Below the pieces are notes generated by a model. The model saw nothing but the letters and a program-made list of their open reading frames with translations. It had not been told where the DNA came from and did not search any database. From Pleurodeles waltl (taxonomy: Eukaryota; Chordata; Amphibia; Caudata; Salamandridae), in contig NC_090438.1 in NCBI RefSeq assembly GCF_031143425.1, forward strand, positions 776,747,138 to 776,811,137: a stretch of DNA of 64,000 nt, given 5' to 3'. Shown here one piece after another: positions 33,450 through 44,696 of this stretch. Numbering within the stretch: position 1 is the stretch's first letter; every line of letters starts with the position of its first letter. The position numbers and the translations under genes were made by a program.

Positions 33450-34330
33450 CTTCAGGGGGGGGGTTTCTCGCACCCCCTGCCCTTTCTCTTGGCAGACATC
33501 TGGGCCACTGTCTCAAGGTCCTTCTGTTCACCCTGACTGACTATTATGGACAGTGTGGTCACACATGCCCACTCTGGCAACCCCAGCATCCCCAAGTGCG
33601 ACCTGAGCTCCACCTCTGTCCAGTCAGAAGTCTCCAGGTCGTTGCCCAGCAGACAGTCAACAGTCACAGTGGGACTCACAGTTACCCTCAAGAAACCTGA
33701 GACCCCTCATTCAAAGGAAACCTGCGCTACCCTACACTGGCGTTTAGAGTTCTCCACTGCAACTACTTGGTAGAACACACCAGAGACTATCTGTTCCTCA
33801 GACACCACGTGACACTGGACCGTGGTCACACTGGCTCCAGTATCTCAGAAAGCCTCTACCCATTGATGGTCACCCACTGCCTGTACCTTTTAGTGTTATC
33901 ATGCATTAGGTTTCTCTGGACCATCTCACTGTCTCCTGGCGAGACAAGGGTCATCTCAGCTGGTTCCCCACATCCACCTGGGACCAACTCCTCCCCAAGC
34001 GCAACACAGGCCAAATCCTTGGTCTGACCACCGGTGGGTGGCTGTGTCCACTTGGAACACTTGGGATCCCCCTTCATGTGGTCCACCTGGTCACAAGCAA
34101 AACATTTGCAGGGTCCCGTCCATGTAGGCTTTACTGAAGACAGCCATGGTTTCTTATCTCCTGGGGGGATGGGAAGTTTTACCCTGGGTACTAGATTAGG
34201 GCCCTTTTGAGAACTCCTTTTGTCCACCATTGTTTCCCCCCGTCCTCACTCAGTTGCTGGGGACCCTGCCCACCCTTGGCTGAATCTTACCCATATACCT
34301 TCTTGTGGACCTTGGTACTCACCCAGTAGT
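33450..34330 (-). pseudogene. Gypsy gag C-terminus (nucleocapsid) and protease, decayed
   Basis: The nucleocapsid zinc knuckle lies near 34110-34060: CFACDQVDHMKGDPKC, spaced C-x2-C-x4-H-x6-C. The protease follows, with DTGAS at 33844-33830 (one stop two residues before it) and a later CLLGNDLE block near 33640. The N-terminal gag part, including capsid, is missing: the frame starts at the deletion junction with the 5' LTR remnant. Confidence 0.78.
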
Positions 34331-34351
34331 CCAGAGTCAGTCAGCTTACTA

Positions 34352-34404
34352 TCAGTCAAAAAGCAAAAAGATGGGAAACAAGCCAAAATATGCCAGGTCT
34401 AACA
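34352..34404 (-). repeat. 5' LTR remnant of the minus-strand Gypsy element
   Basis: First 50 or so bases of the LTR (TGTTAGACCTGGCATATTTT through TTTTTGCTTTTTGAC). Similarity to the 3' LTR start (30459 downward) ends near 34352, where gag sequence begins. The right TSD GGCAC follows at 34405. Confidence 0.85.
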
Positions 34405-34409
34405 GGCAC

Positions 34410-34807
34410 TATGTTTTTTTGTCTGCAACCAAATCCCAAAGTAGGAGTATGTTTATGAAATACAAAAAAAAAATAATGTCCTTGATGTACTGGGGTTTTT
34501 CTACCTGCTTTTTAGGGCCATTTATGATTAGAAGTACCCAAGCATGGAAATCCATTCATGGTTATTTCACCTTACATAACATCGGCCAGCCTTCATGTGG
34601 CCCTGGCATTCCTGTAGTGGCGGGACTACTGAATAAGAGTTTCAGCCTTCTGAGGCTCTCCATTAGAAATCATGCTGTTTCCAAGATTCCCCACCTCTAC
34701 ATTAGACAGAGGAACCAGAGGTTGAAGGACCTTTATTTTTTTAGCTGATGCCTCGCATTAACCAAACCTCTTGTAAAAGGATGCAACTGCCTGGAAAACA
34801 TAAATAC
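34410..34807. other. KDM1B intron, short unassigned segment
   Basis: Non-coding, AT-rich with an A-run at about 34465-34475. I could not assign it to a repeat family. Confidence 0.4.
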
Positions 34808-34810
34808 ATA

Positions 34811-35001
34811 GGGGGTTATTACAACTTTGGAGGAGGTGTTAATCCGTCCCAAAAGTGACGGTAAAGTGACGGATATACCACCAGCCGTATTACGAGTTCC
34901 ATAGGATATAATGGACTCGTAATACGGCTGGTGGTATATCCGTCACTTTACCGTCACTTTTGGGACGGATTAATACTTCCTCCAAAGATGTAATAACCCC
35001 C
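34811..35001. mobile_element. Palindromic Harbinger-type MITE, 191 bp
   Basis: Starts GGGGGTTATTACAACTTTGG and ends with the inverted complement. The arms are about 85 bp and nearly identical around a short centre (CCATAGGATATAATGG). It is flanked by ATA on both sides (34808-34810; 35002-35004). The GGGGGTKATT termini and 3-bp TSD match the large Harbinger at 16638-26364 in style, so it is probably mobilised by such a transposase. Confidence 0.92.
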
Positions 35002-35004
35002 ATA

Positions 35005-36985
35005 GTGTTTTTAATGTGATACCTGTATATAAATTTCTAATCCTAAATCACCCTACATGAGTAACTGATTAAGTACTTCCTTGAAAGTTAACGATTACAA
35101 ATCACAGATGTCAATTCCAATATAGCTAAGTACTGGGCAGGAGATATCTTGGGTTTCAGCTGCAGTTCCTCCATGACCAGAAAGGGCTTGTAATAAGTAG
35201 CTAACAACATAAGGGTGCTTTCTCTTCAGAAAGGGATGTGCAATTCCAGGGCATAAATGAACGGGAATTCTGTTTAACTATTTTTTCCTCAGAGAGGTGG
35301 AGACTGTTCCTTCCATATTGGAGACTGATTCTGTGAAGAAGTACTGAGCTCTTTAGAGGAAACGGAGGATTGTAACACCTTCCCTGGCTGTGCATGGCCA
35401 GCCACATGCAGGTTGTAAGCAGGTCTGATCTGGAAACAGCACTCTCGCAGGCTCAACAAGATTTAAACCACTGGGCTTAGAAAGAGACACATGAAGTGAT
35501 TAAACTAAAAAAAGGAAAAATATCTATGCATAACTGTTCAGTCAACTTTAGGCACCAGGGCCTGTAGAATGAGGAGTAAGAGGAAGTGACTGCATATGTA
35601 CAGAATCTCTACATCATTGCCTCCAGGGTGCATCAGAAACTTTGCAGTTGGCATCGAGTGGGTGTCACCTTGCATCCACTGGGAGCACTACTTGCAAATT
35701 AAATCCAGTCTGATCCCTTGCACAATTGATGAGAAATCTGTGAGAAGACATACCCATTAGAAGAGAAAGTTGTATTTGTGCTGTATTACTGTAATGGACA
35801 GGACAGTACTAGTGCAAAGAACTGAAAGTAAAAGAAAGATTTAACAAGACGAGATTATAAAGCACGTATGGAAGAGAACACAGTGAGGGTTGGAGATGCT
35901 GGTAAAAAACTGGTGACTAGTTCGAGACAGGAAAGAAAACTGTTTTTATTTTAGAAGGATGAAGATAACGGTTTTGTGTCCGGGAATGACCTTCTAAGTG
36001 GGAAGAAAATAAAAGGTGTGATTAGTGAGAGAAAGAGGAAGAGGGAAACTAAATAGAGTTGAGCAAAATCAGTAAAGAAAATCCAAATAATAACCCAATT
36101 TATGATGCGAAGTCACAGTTTACGATGAGAAGTGAAGGAAACCATAGGGAACTCCAGAGCAGAGAGAAGTTGGAGATGATCCTGTACCCTTTCGGGACAA
36201 AGGGAAAGTGTAATATGGTAGATAGGATCAAAACAATCAAAACGTACAGAAGTTACCAAACCAAGAGAGGGAATACAAAACAGTGACACTGTATCAAAAG
36301 CAGCAGTCAAATATAGAATAACATGAATAAAGGAAGCTAAAGAGAGAAATGTAGTTTTATCAGCCACCTGAGAGGGTGGAGTAGGTTAGGAATGTTTAGG
36401 TAGGATGAGCATGGAATTTTGCAAAAAGTGAAAAGAAGGAGTATTGACTGAGCGACAGCATTACGGGCTGATCTATTGCAGTTTATGAGAAGTACAATTA
36501 CTGTCTTTGTGTTCCTTTTAAAAGGAGCCTGCCCATGCAGAAAGTGAAGGTTGTTGGGAATAGAGTAAAGATCAAATGTGCCCAGCTCTAACATTAGTGA
36601 CGTGAGTGGTGCCTCAGCTCCGACAGAGAGAACAGGTCGTCCCCTTCAAAAATTTAGAGTTTGAGATTATCTGGGCCAAACTTAAATTCACGGATGATTG
36701 TCGTGTCTTATGTGTTGTGCACATGGCTCAATACATAGGGGAAAGAGGACAATCCTCTGAGTTCCTCTCCCCACCACCACCCTTCCCGAATCTAACCAGT
36801 TTATGCTGATTCATGCATGCTGAGCCGTGTAGTTAGCCCACATCATACTCTTAAATGTATGGCAAAATTCAAAGGCCTTCACTGTCCCTCTCGTGAATCC
36901 CCATTTAATTTTATCCAAGGTTTTTAAGCATTAAAAGAGAGTAGCATGATTTTCCTATACGGCTAGGCACCATATCAATAATATG
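35005..36985. other. KDM1B intron, no gene recognised
   Basis: AT-rich non-coding DNA, purine-rich at 35800-36280. The short open frames have no recognisable content. Confidence 0.5.
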
Positions 36986-36989
36986 TGTA

Positions 36990-37560
36990 ACTTTCTATGT
37001 ATTACTGCTGACCCTCCACAGATTCAGATTAGTCCGGATGGACCAGGCGTGGGAGCACCAAGTCAGTTTAGTCATCAAGATTTTCAAATACATCTCTGTT
37101 TAGGAGGAATACAGGCCGGTATAACTTGCAGTCCCCTCCATCTTTCCTCAATTTGAGAATCACAGAGATTCTTGCCTCTGCCATCTTTCTTAATCAGTGA
37201 TAAAAAAAGTTTCGCTGTCTCATCATCACGCCAATCACTAAGGGCCAATATGTTATATAAACCAGGGGCAACAAGGAATCAGGGCCAAGCACTTTTCAAT
37301 GGCTTCAGATCTTTAACTGACTTTATAATTTCCTCCTCCTGGACTGGTTCATTGCGTAACTCCATCTCCAATGGGATCAGTTTATCTAGTTTCGCCTGTT
37401 GTATATACTCAGAAATTAACATGGCATCTGCTGGGTCTGGCTTACGTAACTTTGGGTAAAACCTCTGGAACCTTCCCGCTTTGTCAATGCCCTCATTTAT
37501 CTAGATTAACCATCTGTCCATCCCTTGTCTTTAATGCTCGCTACGTGGTTCTTTGTTTGG
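36990..37560 (-). pseudogene. LINE reverse-transcriptase fragment, decayed
   Basis: On the minus strand, blocks typical of the entry to a LINE RT domain appear in order: DKLIPLEMELRNEPVQEEEI and IKSVKDLKPLKSA (near 37390-37290), LSLIKKDGRGK, then ISVILKLRKDGGDCKLYRPV and FLLNRD (about 37165-37075), matching the usual sxxEExxxxIxxLKxxK...P/YRPIxLLNxD pattern. Stops and frame changes are frequent. No ends or TSD found; probably a truncated old copy. Confidence 0.68.
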
Positions 37561-38260
37561 TGGGCCATTAGCCTGGATCGAAGCTATGAAAACAAAGACG
37601 TTAAGGAAAAGTTCTCACTATTCCTAAGTTATTAGTTAATTCCAGACATGGTGAATATCCCCACCTTTAAAGGCTAATTGCATTGTTTACTATTTTCAAT
37701 GTTTATCTTCCTACCATAGAAAACAAATTTTTTGTTAAATACATTGCTGTTCATGAAGCTGGACCAATGGCATTTGCTGCAAATTACCACTGTTAATAAT
37801 AATTAAATAAATCTTTTAAAGTAACGCAGTATAGCGGAACACTTTAATTATGATCTGTAGAGAGGTGATGTGTGATCGCATTAATTTTGTATGTATTAAG
37901 ACATAAAATACAAGGATGTAATCAATTTTCAAAGCTCTACCTATAAACATTATTTTAAATATCTACATAAAGTAAAGTAAGACATCAAGAAGACTACTGC
38001 TGACAATACAAAAAGTAAGAAAGTTCAGGGGGAGGGAACGTGTGCCTTGTTTGAAGATGAAGAAAAAAACAAATGGTGAAAGAATTGCAACAAAAGATTG
38101 GCAAGCAATTTCTATATTTACTTCGGAGTGAACATCAGTCTAAAGACAGCAGGCAGCGAATTACTGCTTGAATGTGTCTGTTAAGGCAAGCTACAGAGCA
38201 TGCAGTCTAACACTAGCAGTTTTAGAAAAAGCTTGAAAATGATTGAGGCAGATGTCATAC
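37561..38260. other. KDM1B intron next to the zinc-finger exon
   Basis: AT-rich intron up to the donor at 38260. Nothing else recognised. Confidence 0.6.
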
Positions 38261-38350
38261 CTTCGATAGTAGAGGTCAAAACATTCGTTGCAGAAATGCT
38301 CCCCACAGGAGAGATGATACCATCTTGAAGTATATCCATTTTTAGCACAT
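38261..38350 (-). CDS. KDM1B: KDM1B (LSD2/AOF1) internal exon, zinc-finger part
   Basis: A 90-nt exon with acceptor TTTTGCAG (AG at 38352-38351) and donor GTATGA (from 38260). Its first base ends an Arg-type codon. It then reads CAKNGYTSRWYHLSCGEHFC and NECFDLYYR, and its last two bases (AG) join the C at 311 to make Ser. The Cys/His ligands are those of the KDM1B N-terminal C4H2C2-type zinc finger. Phase and sequence continuity with the exon at 200-311 show the two are adjacent in the transcript, so the intron is 37,949 bp (312-38260). The exon upstream of this one, carrying the first zinc ligands, was looked for at higher coordinates and not found, so the next upstream intron probably extends past 64000. 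Confidence 0.95.
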
Positions 38351-39480
38351 CTGCAAAAGAGGGATTGAAAGAGTCAGTTCCTCAGACACAGCCAATAGAC
38401 CAAACGGGTTTTGCATATCAACCAATACATAAATGGGCTAAAGTGAAGTACAAGACACAATGGTAATGTCCATGTTAAAAGATATGCGAGTAGTACGCTT
38501 ACCCCGTACCATTGTATTCAAAGCATGCAGACCGGCTTTTCAGGTTAATTAGAAATACAAGTATCACAAATTAAAATCATCAAGCATGCAGCTCAACATG
38601 CGGATGTCCCTTTACATGTGCTATCCCCCCCCATACTATGCCTCTCATGCGGAACCCCTCCGCCTTCCATATACTGTGAATTAGCATTGGAGTCCATAAC
38701 TGCACCTTCTTGCATAAACTAATTTTGTGTTAGGTTTATTAGCTACTGGAAGGCTAGGCTTATTCACAATAACATCTTTTCAATTCAATTTATTCACCCT
38801 TTATCTTTCTCAATACTTGTTCGGATGACTACGCCAGCAGTCAGTCACATACATTAGTCATCACAAAATCAGTTAATTAAACAGAAGCTTTGAACCATTC
38901 TTAGACCTCATTCCCATGCACCCCTGCAGGTTTCGGAACCCCATTGAAAAACAACCCAATAGCTACTGAAACAGAGCGAGTCCTCCTCCAGACATGTGGA
39001 AAGAATATAAAGTAACCAAGTCAACCAAGGGGTGAAAAATGAAACACCTTGAAACAAATAGCCCTTTTTCATGAAGCAACATTAGAGATGAGGCCCACGT
39101 CGCAGGCTAACCCCTCTTTCTCCTCCTGGCTCAATTGAAGCCAATAAGGAGCCACCATAACTCCTGTTCTGAGGGAGAAATGAGGCAGGGAGGAGGATGG
39201 GGCGGAGGAAAAGGAGGGGGAAGCAACTGAATAATTTTCAGGCCACCTGAAACCCTCAACTAGTTAATCGGGGAAACCGCCAAATGTATGAACTGAGAGG
39301 GCCAAAATATGCAGACTGTACCAATATGGAGGTCACAGGACCACACAAGTGTACATGCTCAACAGGCATACAGCTATCCACAATAAGTAGAAAATACATC
39401 CTAACACAAGACATCTGAGACGCTCTTGTAACAAAACCCCTAACTCATGGAGGCAACACTTTACATTTTTTTAAAATTCA
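38351..39480. other. KDM1B upstream intron, no gene recognised
   Basis: Non-coding sequence upstream of the zinc-finger exon acceptor. No exon or repeat ends recognised. Confidence 0.5.
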
Positions 39481-39958
39481 AACAGGGGAAAGAGCCAAGA
39501 TGGCTGTTAGAAATTGGGTCTCTAGTTGACAGAGGTATGCTCCCTGTCCAAGTAGGGACCACAATCCTAATCAGGGTGAGTCTGACACACCCTTTAAATT
39601 AATGCTGTGCTCACCCTCTGGTAGCTTGGCAAGGAGCAGGCAGGCCTAACTTAAGAGGTAATGTTTAAAGTATTTGTGCAACACACACACGGCAACTCAA
39701 TTAGAACATCACAAAAGGACTCCACATAGGATTGGAAAAAAAGAGAATATTTATCTGAGTTGCATAAGACCAAAATGACAAAAATCCAATCATTAAATAA
39801 GAGTTATTCAATTTTCAAAATATCAAATGCAAGGCTTTTGCTGGGAGTGTCTTAGCGTATTTACGGTAACTTGGGTAAAGAGTTAAATATGGCTGTTTAT
39901 GGAAATTGATGCACAGAAGTCAATTTAGGCCCCACCAGAGCTATATTGCAGATATGAG

Positions 39959-40362
39959 TAGGGCTCTCCGTTTTCCGTTTTTACAGATAAATACAGACAG
40001 AAAACATTATGCTTCCTGTCTGTATTTATTTTTAAAAGCTGAAAAATATTTGGCTTCTTTTGAGTGACTCTCCATGCCAATCAATAGCTGTACATATTGG
40101 CTGCATGGGGAATTACAAAACTCAATGAGATTTGCATGAACTGCATTACTGCATATTGCAACATTTATTTATGCTATTTTTTTTTTTATCTGGGTTTATT
40201 ATTTTATTAGTTTTGGCAATACGAGCGCATGTTTATCCGTGAAAATATACGAATTATCACCTCATCTGTTCACAAAACAAATATGGATAAATACAAAAAA
40301 AATGGCCAAAAAATAAATATGGATAAATACAGAAAATAAATACCACAAAAAGAGGAGCCCTT
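39959..40362. mobile_element. hAT-type MITE, 404 bp
   Basis: Flanked by the 8-bp direct repeat GATATGAG (39951-39958; 40363-40370), the TSD length of hAT transposons. The termini are TAGGGCTC at left and GAGCCCTT at right (AAGGGCTC inverted). The interior is AT-rich, with a subterminal inverted repeat ATAAATACAGACAG/CTGTCTGTATTTAT. No coding capacity. Confidence 0.85.
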
Positions 40363-41493
40363 GATATGAGTAACATGTAGGTATCCAACACAGTGAGGAA
40401 CGGTGCGTCACAATGTCAGTTCTGCTCGGTTCCAAGTTAAAACAAGGAATTGCACCGCAGTGGCTGCAGGCTGGGGCAAATTAGGTGCCTGGTCAGAATG
40501 GCACGCCGCTGAGAGAAGAACCAGGCTGGGGCATGGCAGGCGAGGTGCAGGCACATATAACGTGTTGCAGTTGCCTGAGAAACTGGGCAGGTCACCTCTG
40601 GCAGCAGAACTTGTGGATATCAGCGAAGGCACACCTAGTGTGTCGGAATGGTTCACAGTGACCGGACAGTCTCGTCGGGTGCAAGTTATAGTGAATAGCC
40701 ACATTCACCAGGAGAATCCCAAAAAGGAACAGTCTGCTTCTCCCAGAGAGGGGCGGAAAGGGTATTTATGCGCTGCACTCCAGCAGACCTCCCAGGAATG
40801 CTCTCCTGAAGCAGAGAGTGGGTACTTGATGAATGGTGCAGCAAGTTCGGTTTAAGCTGCTCACAAAGTCTTTGATGTCCTCAAGACCTCGTGGAAGAAC
40901 AGTAGGCAAGCCAGCAAGCCCTTGGAGTCACTCTGGGGTAGTCCATAGTTCCTTTTGGCAGGGCAGAGGTCAATAGGCCTCAGGGCAGCTCAGCAAAGCA
41001 GGTCAGCAGTTCCTGGAAACAGTCAAGCATAGCAAGGTGGGAATCCTTTCAGCACAGAAGCCTTTTTTCTAGCATAGTTTCTTTCAGGTCCAAAAGTGTA
41101 TTGATTTTACGGGGTCAGAGCTCCAGTACTTATACTAAAAATTGCCTTTGATGTTGGGGATGACTTCAAAGGATCCTTCTAAAGTGTGCAGTTCTCCCTT
41201 TCAACCCTGCCTGGGCTCCAGACTATCAGTAGGGGGTAATCAGCCCTTTGTGTGGCGACAGGCACTTACCCTTTTGAAGTGTGTGTGTGAGCTCCCCCCC
41301 CACTCTTCCAGTTCAGGATAACCCATCACTATGCAGATGAATGCAGATGCAGCTGAGTGTCCTGTGTTGTGGGTGCCTGGAAGGAATGCACAAAATGTAG
41401 CTGTCACCCAGCCCAGACCAGGTGTGTATTTGGAGACAGGCTGTCAGGCGCAAAGAGCAGCGAGAGCAAAGAAATGCCCACTTTCTAAAAGTG

Positions 41494-42201
41494 CAAAAAC
41501 AACAGAAGATGGATGGAATGCAGAGCAAATCAAACTTTCACCTCCAGTCACAGATCTGGCTTTAATCTATCATTTTTTTTGCTTGCCATGCCATTCCAGT
41601 TTGGAACCAGCCATATGCAAATCAATCTCAACCCTGATCCCCATGGGAACAGTCCAGCCCAAATTGCCAGACCAGGTTCTTCCTGAACCAGAGACAAGCA
41701 TCCTGGGACCGGTTTCAGGGTATCATCTTTCATCAGCCAGGCTAGCTTGAATCTGATGGCATAGCAACCACGAGGCCCACGTCTGGGCATACCCTTCCCA
41801 CTTGGGGTGACAAATGCAAAAACAACAGAAGATGGACGGAATGCAGAGCAAATCAAACGTCCATCATTTGGGTATGTTTGCTTTTGTCGCCATAAGTGCG
41901 CTGGGAATGCCCAGACCTGGGTCCCAGGCTCACTGTGCCACTGGATTTAAGCTAGCCTGGCTGATGAAGGGTGATACCCTTAAACCGGTCCCAGGATGCT
42001 TGTTTACGGTGCAGGAAGGACCCGGCTTGGCGGTTCAGGCTGGACTGTTCCCGTGGAGAACAGGTTCAAGACTGAGTAGCATATGGCTGGGTCCAAACTG
42101 GGGTGGCATGGTGAGCTAAAGAATTGATGGATTAACCCAGATCTGTGACTGGAGGTGAATGTTTGATTGGTTCCGTATTCCATCCATCATTTGTGTTTGT
42201 T
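41494..42201. mobile_element. Fold-back element, 708 bp, two long inverted arms
   Basis: The left half (from GCAAAAACAACAGAAGATGG-like sequence, then CCTCCAGTCACAGATCTGG and CCATGGGAACAGTCCAG) recurs inverted in the right half (CTGGACTGTTCCCGTGG; CAGATCTGTGACTGGAGG; CCATCCATCATTTG), centre near 41850. It is flanked by a 15-bp direct repeat CACTTTCTAAAAGTG (41479-41493; 42202-42216), itself almost palindromic and present once in the sister LTR near 29780. There is also an internal direct repeat of the 45-bp tip (41494 and about 41817). Non-coding. Confidence 0.8.
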
Positions 42202-42908
42202 CACTTTCTAAAAGTGACATTTCTAAAATAATATTAAATCTGACTTTACTAGTAGAGAGGATTTATCATTACCATTCCAATTATATGAAACACGATGCAG
42301 CTACTCCTTTCTGATTAGTAATTACAACTTAAAAGTATATTAAGGAATTTCCAGTGCTGGCCTTTGAGAAAAGCAAGTGTCATAGTAATGAAAAACTATT
42401 TTGGGTATTTTTCATTACCAGGACACGTAAAACTTTAAGTACATGTCCTGCCTCTGACTTACATAGCACCCTGTCCTATGGGCTACCTAAGGACTACCTT
42501 AGAGATGACATATATATGAGAAGAGGGGAGTTAAGGCTTGGCAAGAAGTTTTAAACTCCAAATTAAAGTGGCAGTGAAACTCTGCAATGGCAGGCTTGAA
42601 ACATGTTTAAGGCTACTGAAATGCGTGGCACAATTACTGCTGCAGGCCCACTAGTAGCATTTCATTTACAAGCCCTGGGCATATGGAATACCACTTTATA
42701 AAGGACTTACAAGTAAATTAGCTATGCCAATTGTGGATACACCAACGTTACCATGTTTAGGGGAGAAGCACATGCACTTTAACACTTGTTAGCAGTGGTA
42801 AAGTACTCAGAGTCTTAAGGCCAACAAAAAGATACAGCGAAAAAAAGAAAGTAAAAGGGTAAAAGTTTAGGGAAAGACCACTCTAAGAATGGCAGACCTA
42901 ACAATGGC

Positions 42909-43640
42909 CAAGTGAGTAGACGTGTTCCCAGGGCACTCTTCACCTGTCACCAAAAACTATCAATAAATCTCACTTTAGAGGAAAATATCTCACCCAATAT
43001 ACTGGTGACAATTGAAAGCAAGAGAGAAAACATGAGCAAACCTGAAAAAAGTGCACACCGAATAAATGATGAAGCTAGATCGCCGGCTGGATCTATGATG
43101 ACAATTGCTATGTTTTGGAGCCATTGCGAAAGACTGAGCCTCCTAGGAGGACATGGAAGCTGCGATTAGTCTTTACCAGGGAGGAGAGCCATTTGAGGAC
43201 CAACTAACCCAGGACCCGGATGGGAAAGGCTGTGGTTGTGTAAGGAAGAGGCGCACTCGTGCAGGTCAGTACCTCTGGGATTTAGGAGGAGGTGTTGGCC
43301 TTGATCACAGGGGTAAGATCAGCACAGGGGACTTGGGCACTTCTAACAGAAAGTAAGTGAGTCCCTTGGGGGGCCCCCAGATATGGCAGCGGAAGCAGTC
43401 CCTTCCAAATGAGACTGCGCAAGCAGTGAATTAGATGTGACTAATCAGCCTACTAACAGAGAATACAGAGAGCACCTAAAGAAGACGTGGCGCCAGGTGG
43501 AGCCTAGGAGCAGTGTGGAGGGAAAGGCCCCTTCCTAGATGAGAGACTACTATTTCCCCAATGATTACTGGGGCAGGGGCCTCCTTCAGACATAAAGTAT
43601 ACAAATAAATGATGGATGAACAGCTTGAATTATTCTCAGC
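42909..43640. other. Unassigned segment right of the solo LTR
   Basis: Continues the sequence interrupted by the LTR. The reconstructed site reads AGAGCCAAGATGGC then CAAGTGAGTAGACG, reminiscent of an L1 5' end, so this could be an old L1 leader, but no ORF1 is recognisable. Confidence 0.35.
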
Positions 43641-43659
43641 AACTGGTAATTACTCAGGG

Positions 43660-43965
43660 CCACATCCCAGTCCATCATTATTTTGCACACCATGCCACCT
43701 CAGTTTAGACCCAGCCATAGGCAAATCAGTCTTGATCCAGGTCCAAATAGAACTGTGTAGGACAGGTCCTCCTTGAACCGGAACATAACCAACCCAAAGC
43801 CTGTTTCGCTTTGATTCAAGCTCATCAGTCAGTCGGTTGTAGCTTGGTTCTACTGACACAGTGAGCACGGGACCCACACGATCTGTAAAGCACCCAAGTG
43901 AACTGGCATGCGACCAGCCCACTGGGGGTATGTGGATGTACATTAGACGGACCTTGTGGACTATT
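43660..43965. repeat. Dispersed copy of the fold-back family
   Basis: CCATCATTATTTTGCACACC, CAGTTTAGACCCAGCCAT, GGCAAATCAGTCTTGATCC and GTCCTCCTTGAACCGG parallel, in order, the left arm of the element at 41494-42201. Strongly diverged, with no clear ends. Confidence 0.6.
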
Positions 43966-44379
43966 TGTTGGGACGCTGCTGTCTGACTAAATAACACCCC
44001 ACAAACAGGAGAACACAATTAAGTCACATAAATGCCACATCTCCCTTCCATGCAGTAGGTGGCACCACTCTAGAAAGATCCACCAGATGGGTCAGACAGC
44101 CCTTCACCCCAAAACAAACAGCACACAAGATGTGTATCGATCACCAAGACAGACCTCCAAAATTGCCTATGGAATAATAGATTCCCATGTTTCCTGATGG
44201 TAAGACTACAAATTTGTTCTTAGTAATGTCTTCAGTTGTCTATAAGAACTGACAGCTGATCCAGACAGTTAAGGATCTTGAAACTACCAAAAGGGCTTTA
44301 TTTACAAGTGATGGTCTGAGGGACTGAGGCCTTTAAAAGACAAGCATAAAGATATAGGTACCAACATCATCAAAGCACT
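43966..44379. other. Upstream intron segment, nothing recognised
   Basis: No gene, repeat ends or regulatory motif that I can defend. Confidence 0.4.
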
Positions 44380-44696
44380 TTATACTGGAGTGCAAAATAA
44401 ACTATACAAGACATGGAATAAAGTGGGGAAACTGTTGGGGTGTTGGAGCATTCATAAAGAGAGAAGAATGGTGGAAAACACAAACAAGGAAATAATATCT
44501 GAGGTGGAGTTGCTATATATTTTAAAACAGTACAATAACTGGACCACAATAGAACAAGTCATGGAGTCCCTAACTTCCACTGACTGGCACAGCTTGATTG
44601 AAACAGACTGAAAAATCTCTCAGTTGAAGAGACCGAAACTACCATTAGCCAGCTGCAATCAGGTAAAGTACCTGATCAAGATGTCCTTCTACTAGA
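44380..44696 (+). pseudogene. LINE ORF2 fragment (pre-RT and RT entry)
   Basis: The plus-strand frame has KLLGCWSIHKERRMVENTNK (a GKLLA...R-like pre-RT block) and ILKQYNNWTTIEQVMESL. After a one-base shift it reads LSVEETETTISQLQSGKVPD and QDVLLLDFF, matching the LINE sxEExxxAIxxLxxGKxPGxDG...eFF motif. It stops abruptly where an antisense LINE tail begins at about 44697. Confidence 0.7.

Larger units (their letters stand above)
28299..34404 (-). mobile_element. Ty3/Gypsy retrotransposon, Gmr1-like pol order, internally deleted
   Basis: Flanked by perfect 5-bp TSDs GGCAC (28294-28298; 34405-34409). On the minus strand it begins TGTTAGACCTGGCA at 34404. Only the first 50 or so bases of the 5' LTR remain before gag sequence. 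Protease, integrase, then reverse transcriptase and RNase H follow, and a full 3' LTR ends ATTTCTAACA at 28299. Integrase upstream of RT is the arrangement of Gmr1-like Gypsy elements. All coding parts carry stops or frameshifts. Confidence 0.9.
39505..42903 (-). mobile_element. Solo LTR of the Gmr1-like Gypsy family, with two nested insertions
   Basis: The left edge TGTTAGAAATTGGGTCTC and right edge GCAGACCTAACA are the two ends of the same LTR family as 28299-30459. They are flanked by perfect 5-bp TSDs ATGGC (39500-39504; 42904-42908). No internal gag-pol is present, so LTR-LTR recombination removed it. Subtracting the hAT MITE (404 bp plus TSD) and the fold-back (708 bp plus TSD) leaves about 2.26 kb, matching the family LTR length. 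Confidence 0.9.

Noticed and set aside
41331..42119. Two plus-strand frames of over 100 codons with similar peptides
   Set aside because: They overlap the fold-back element and its internal direct repeat; the similarity reflects repeat structure.
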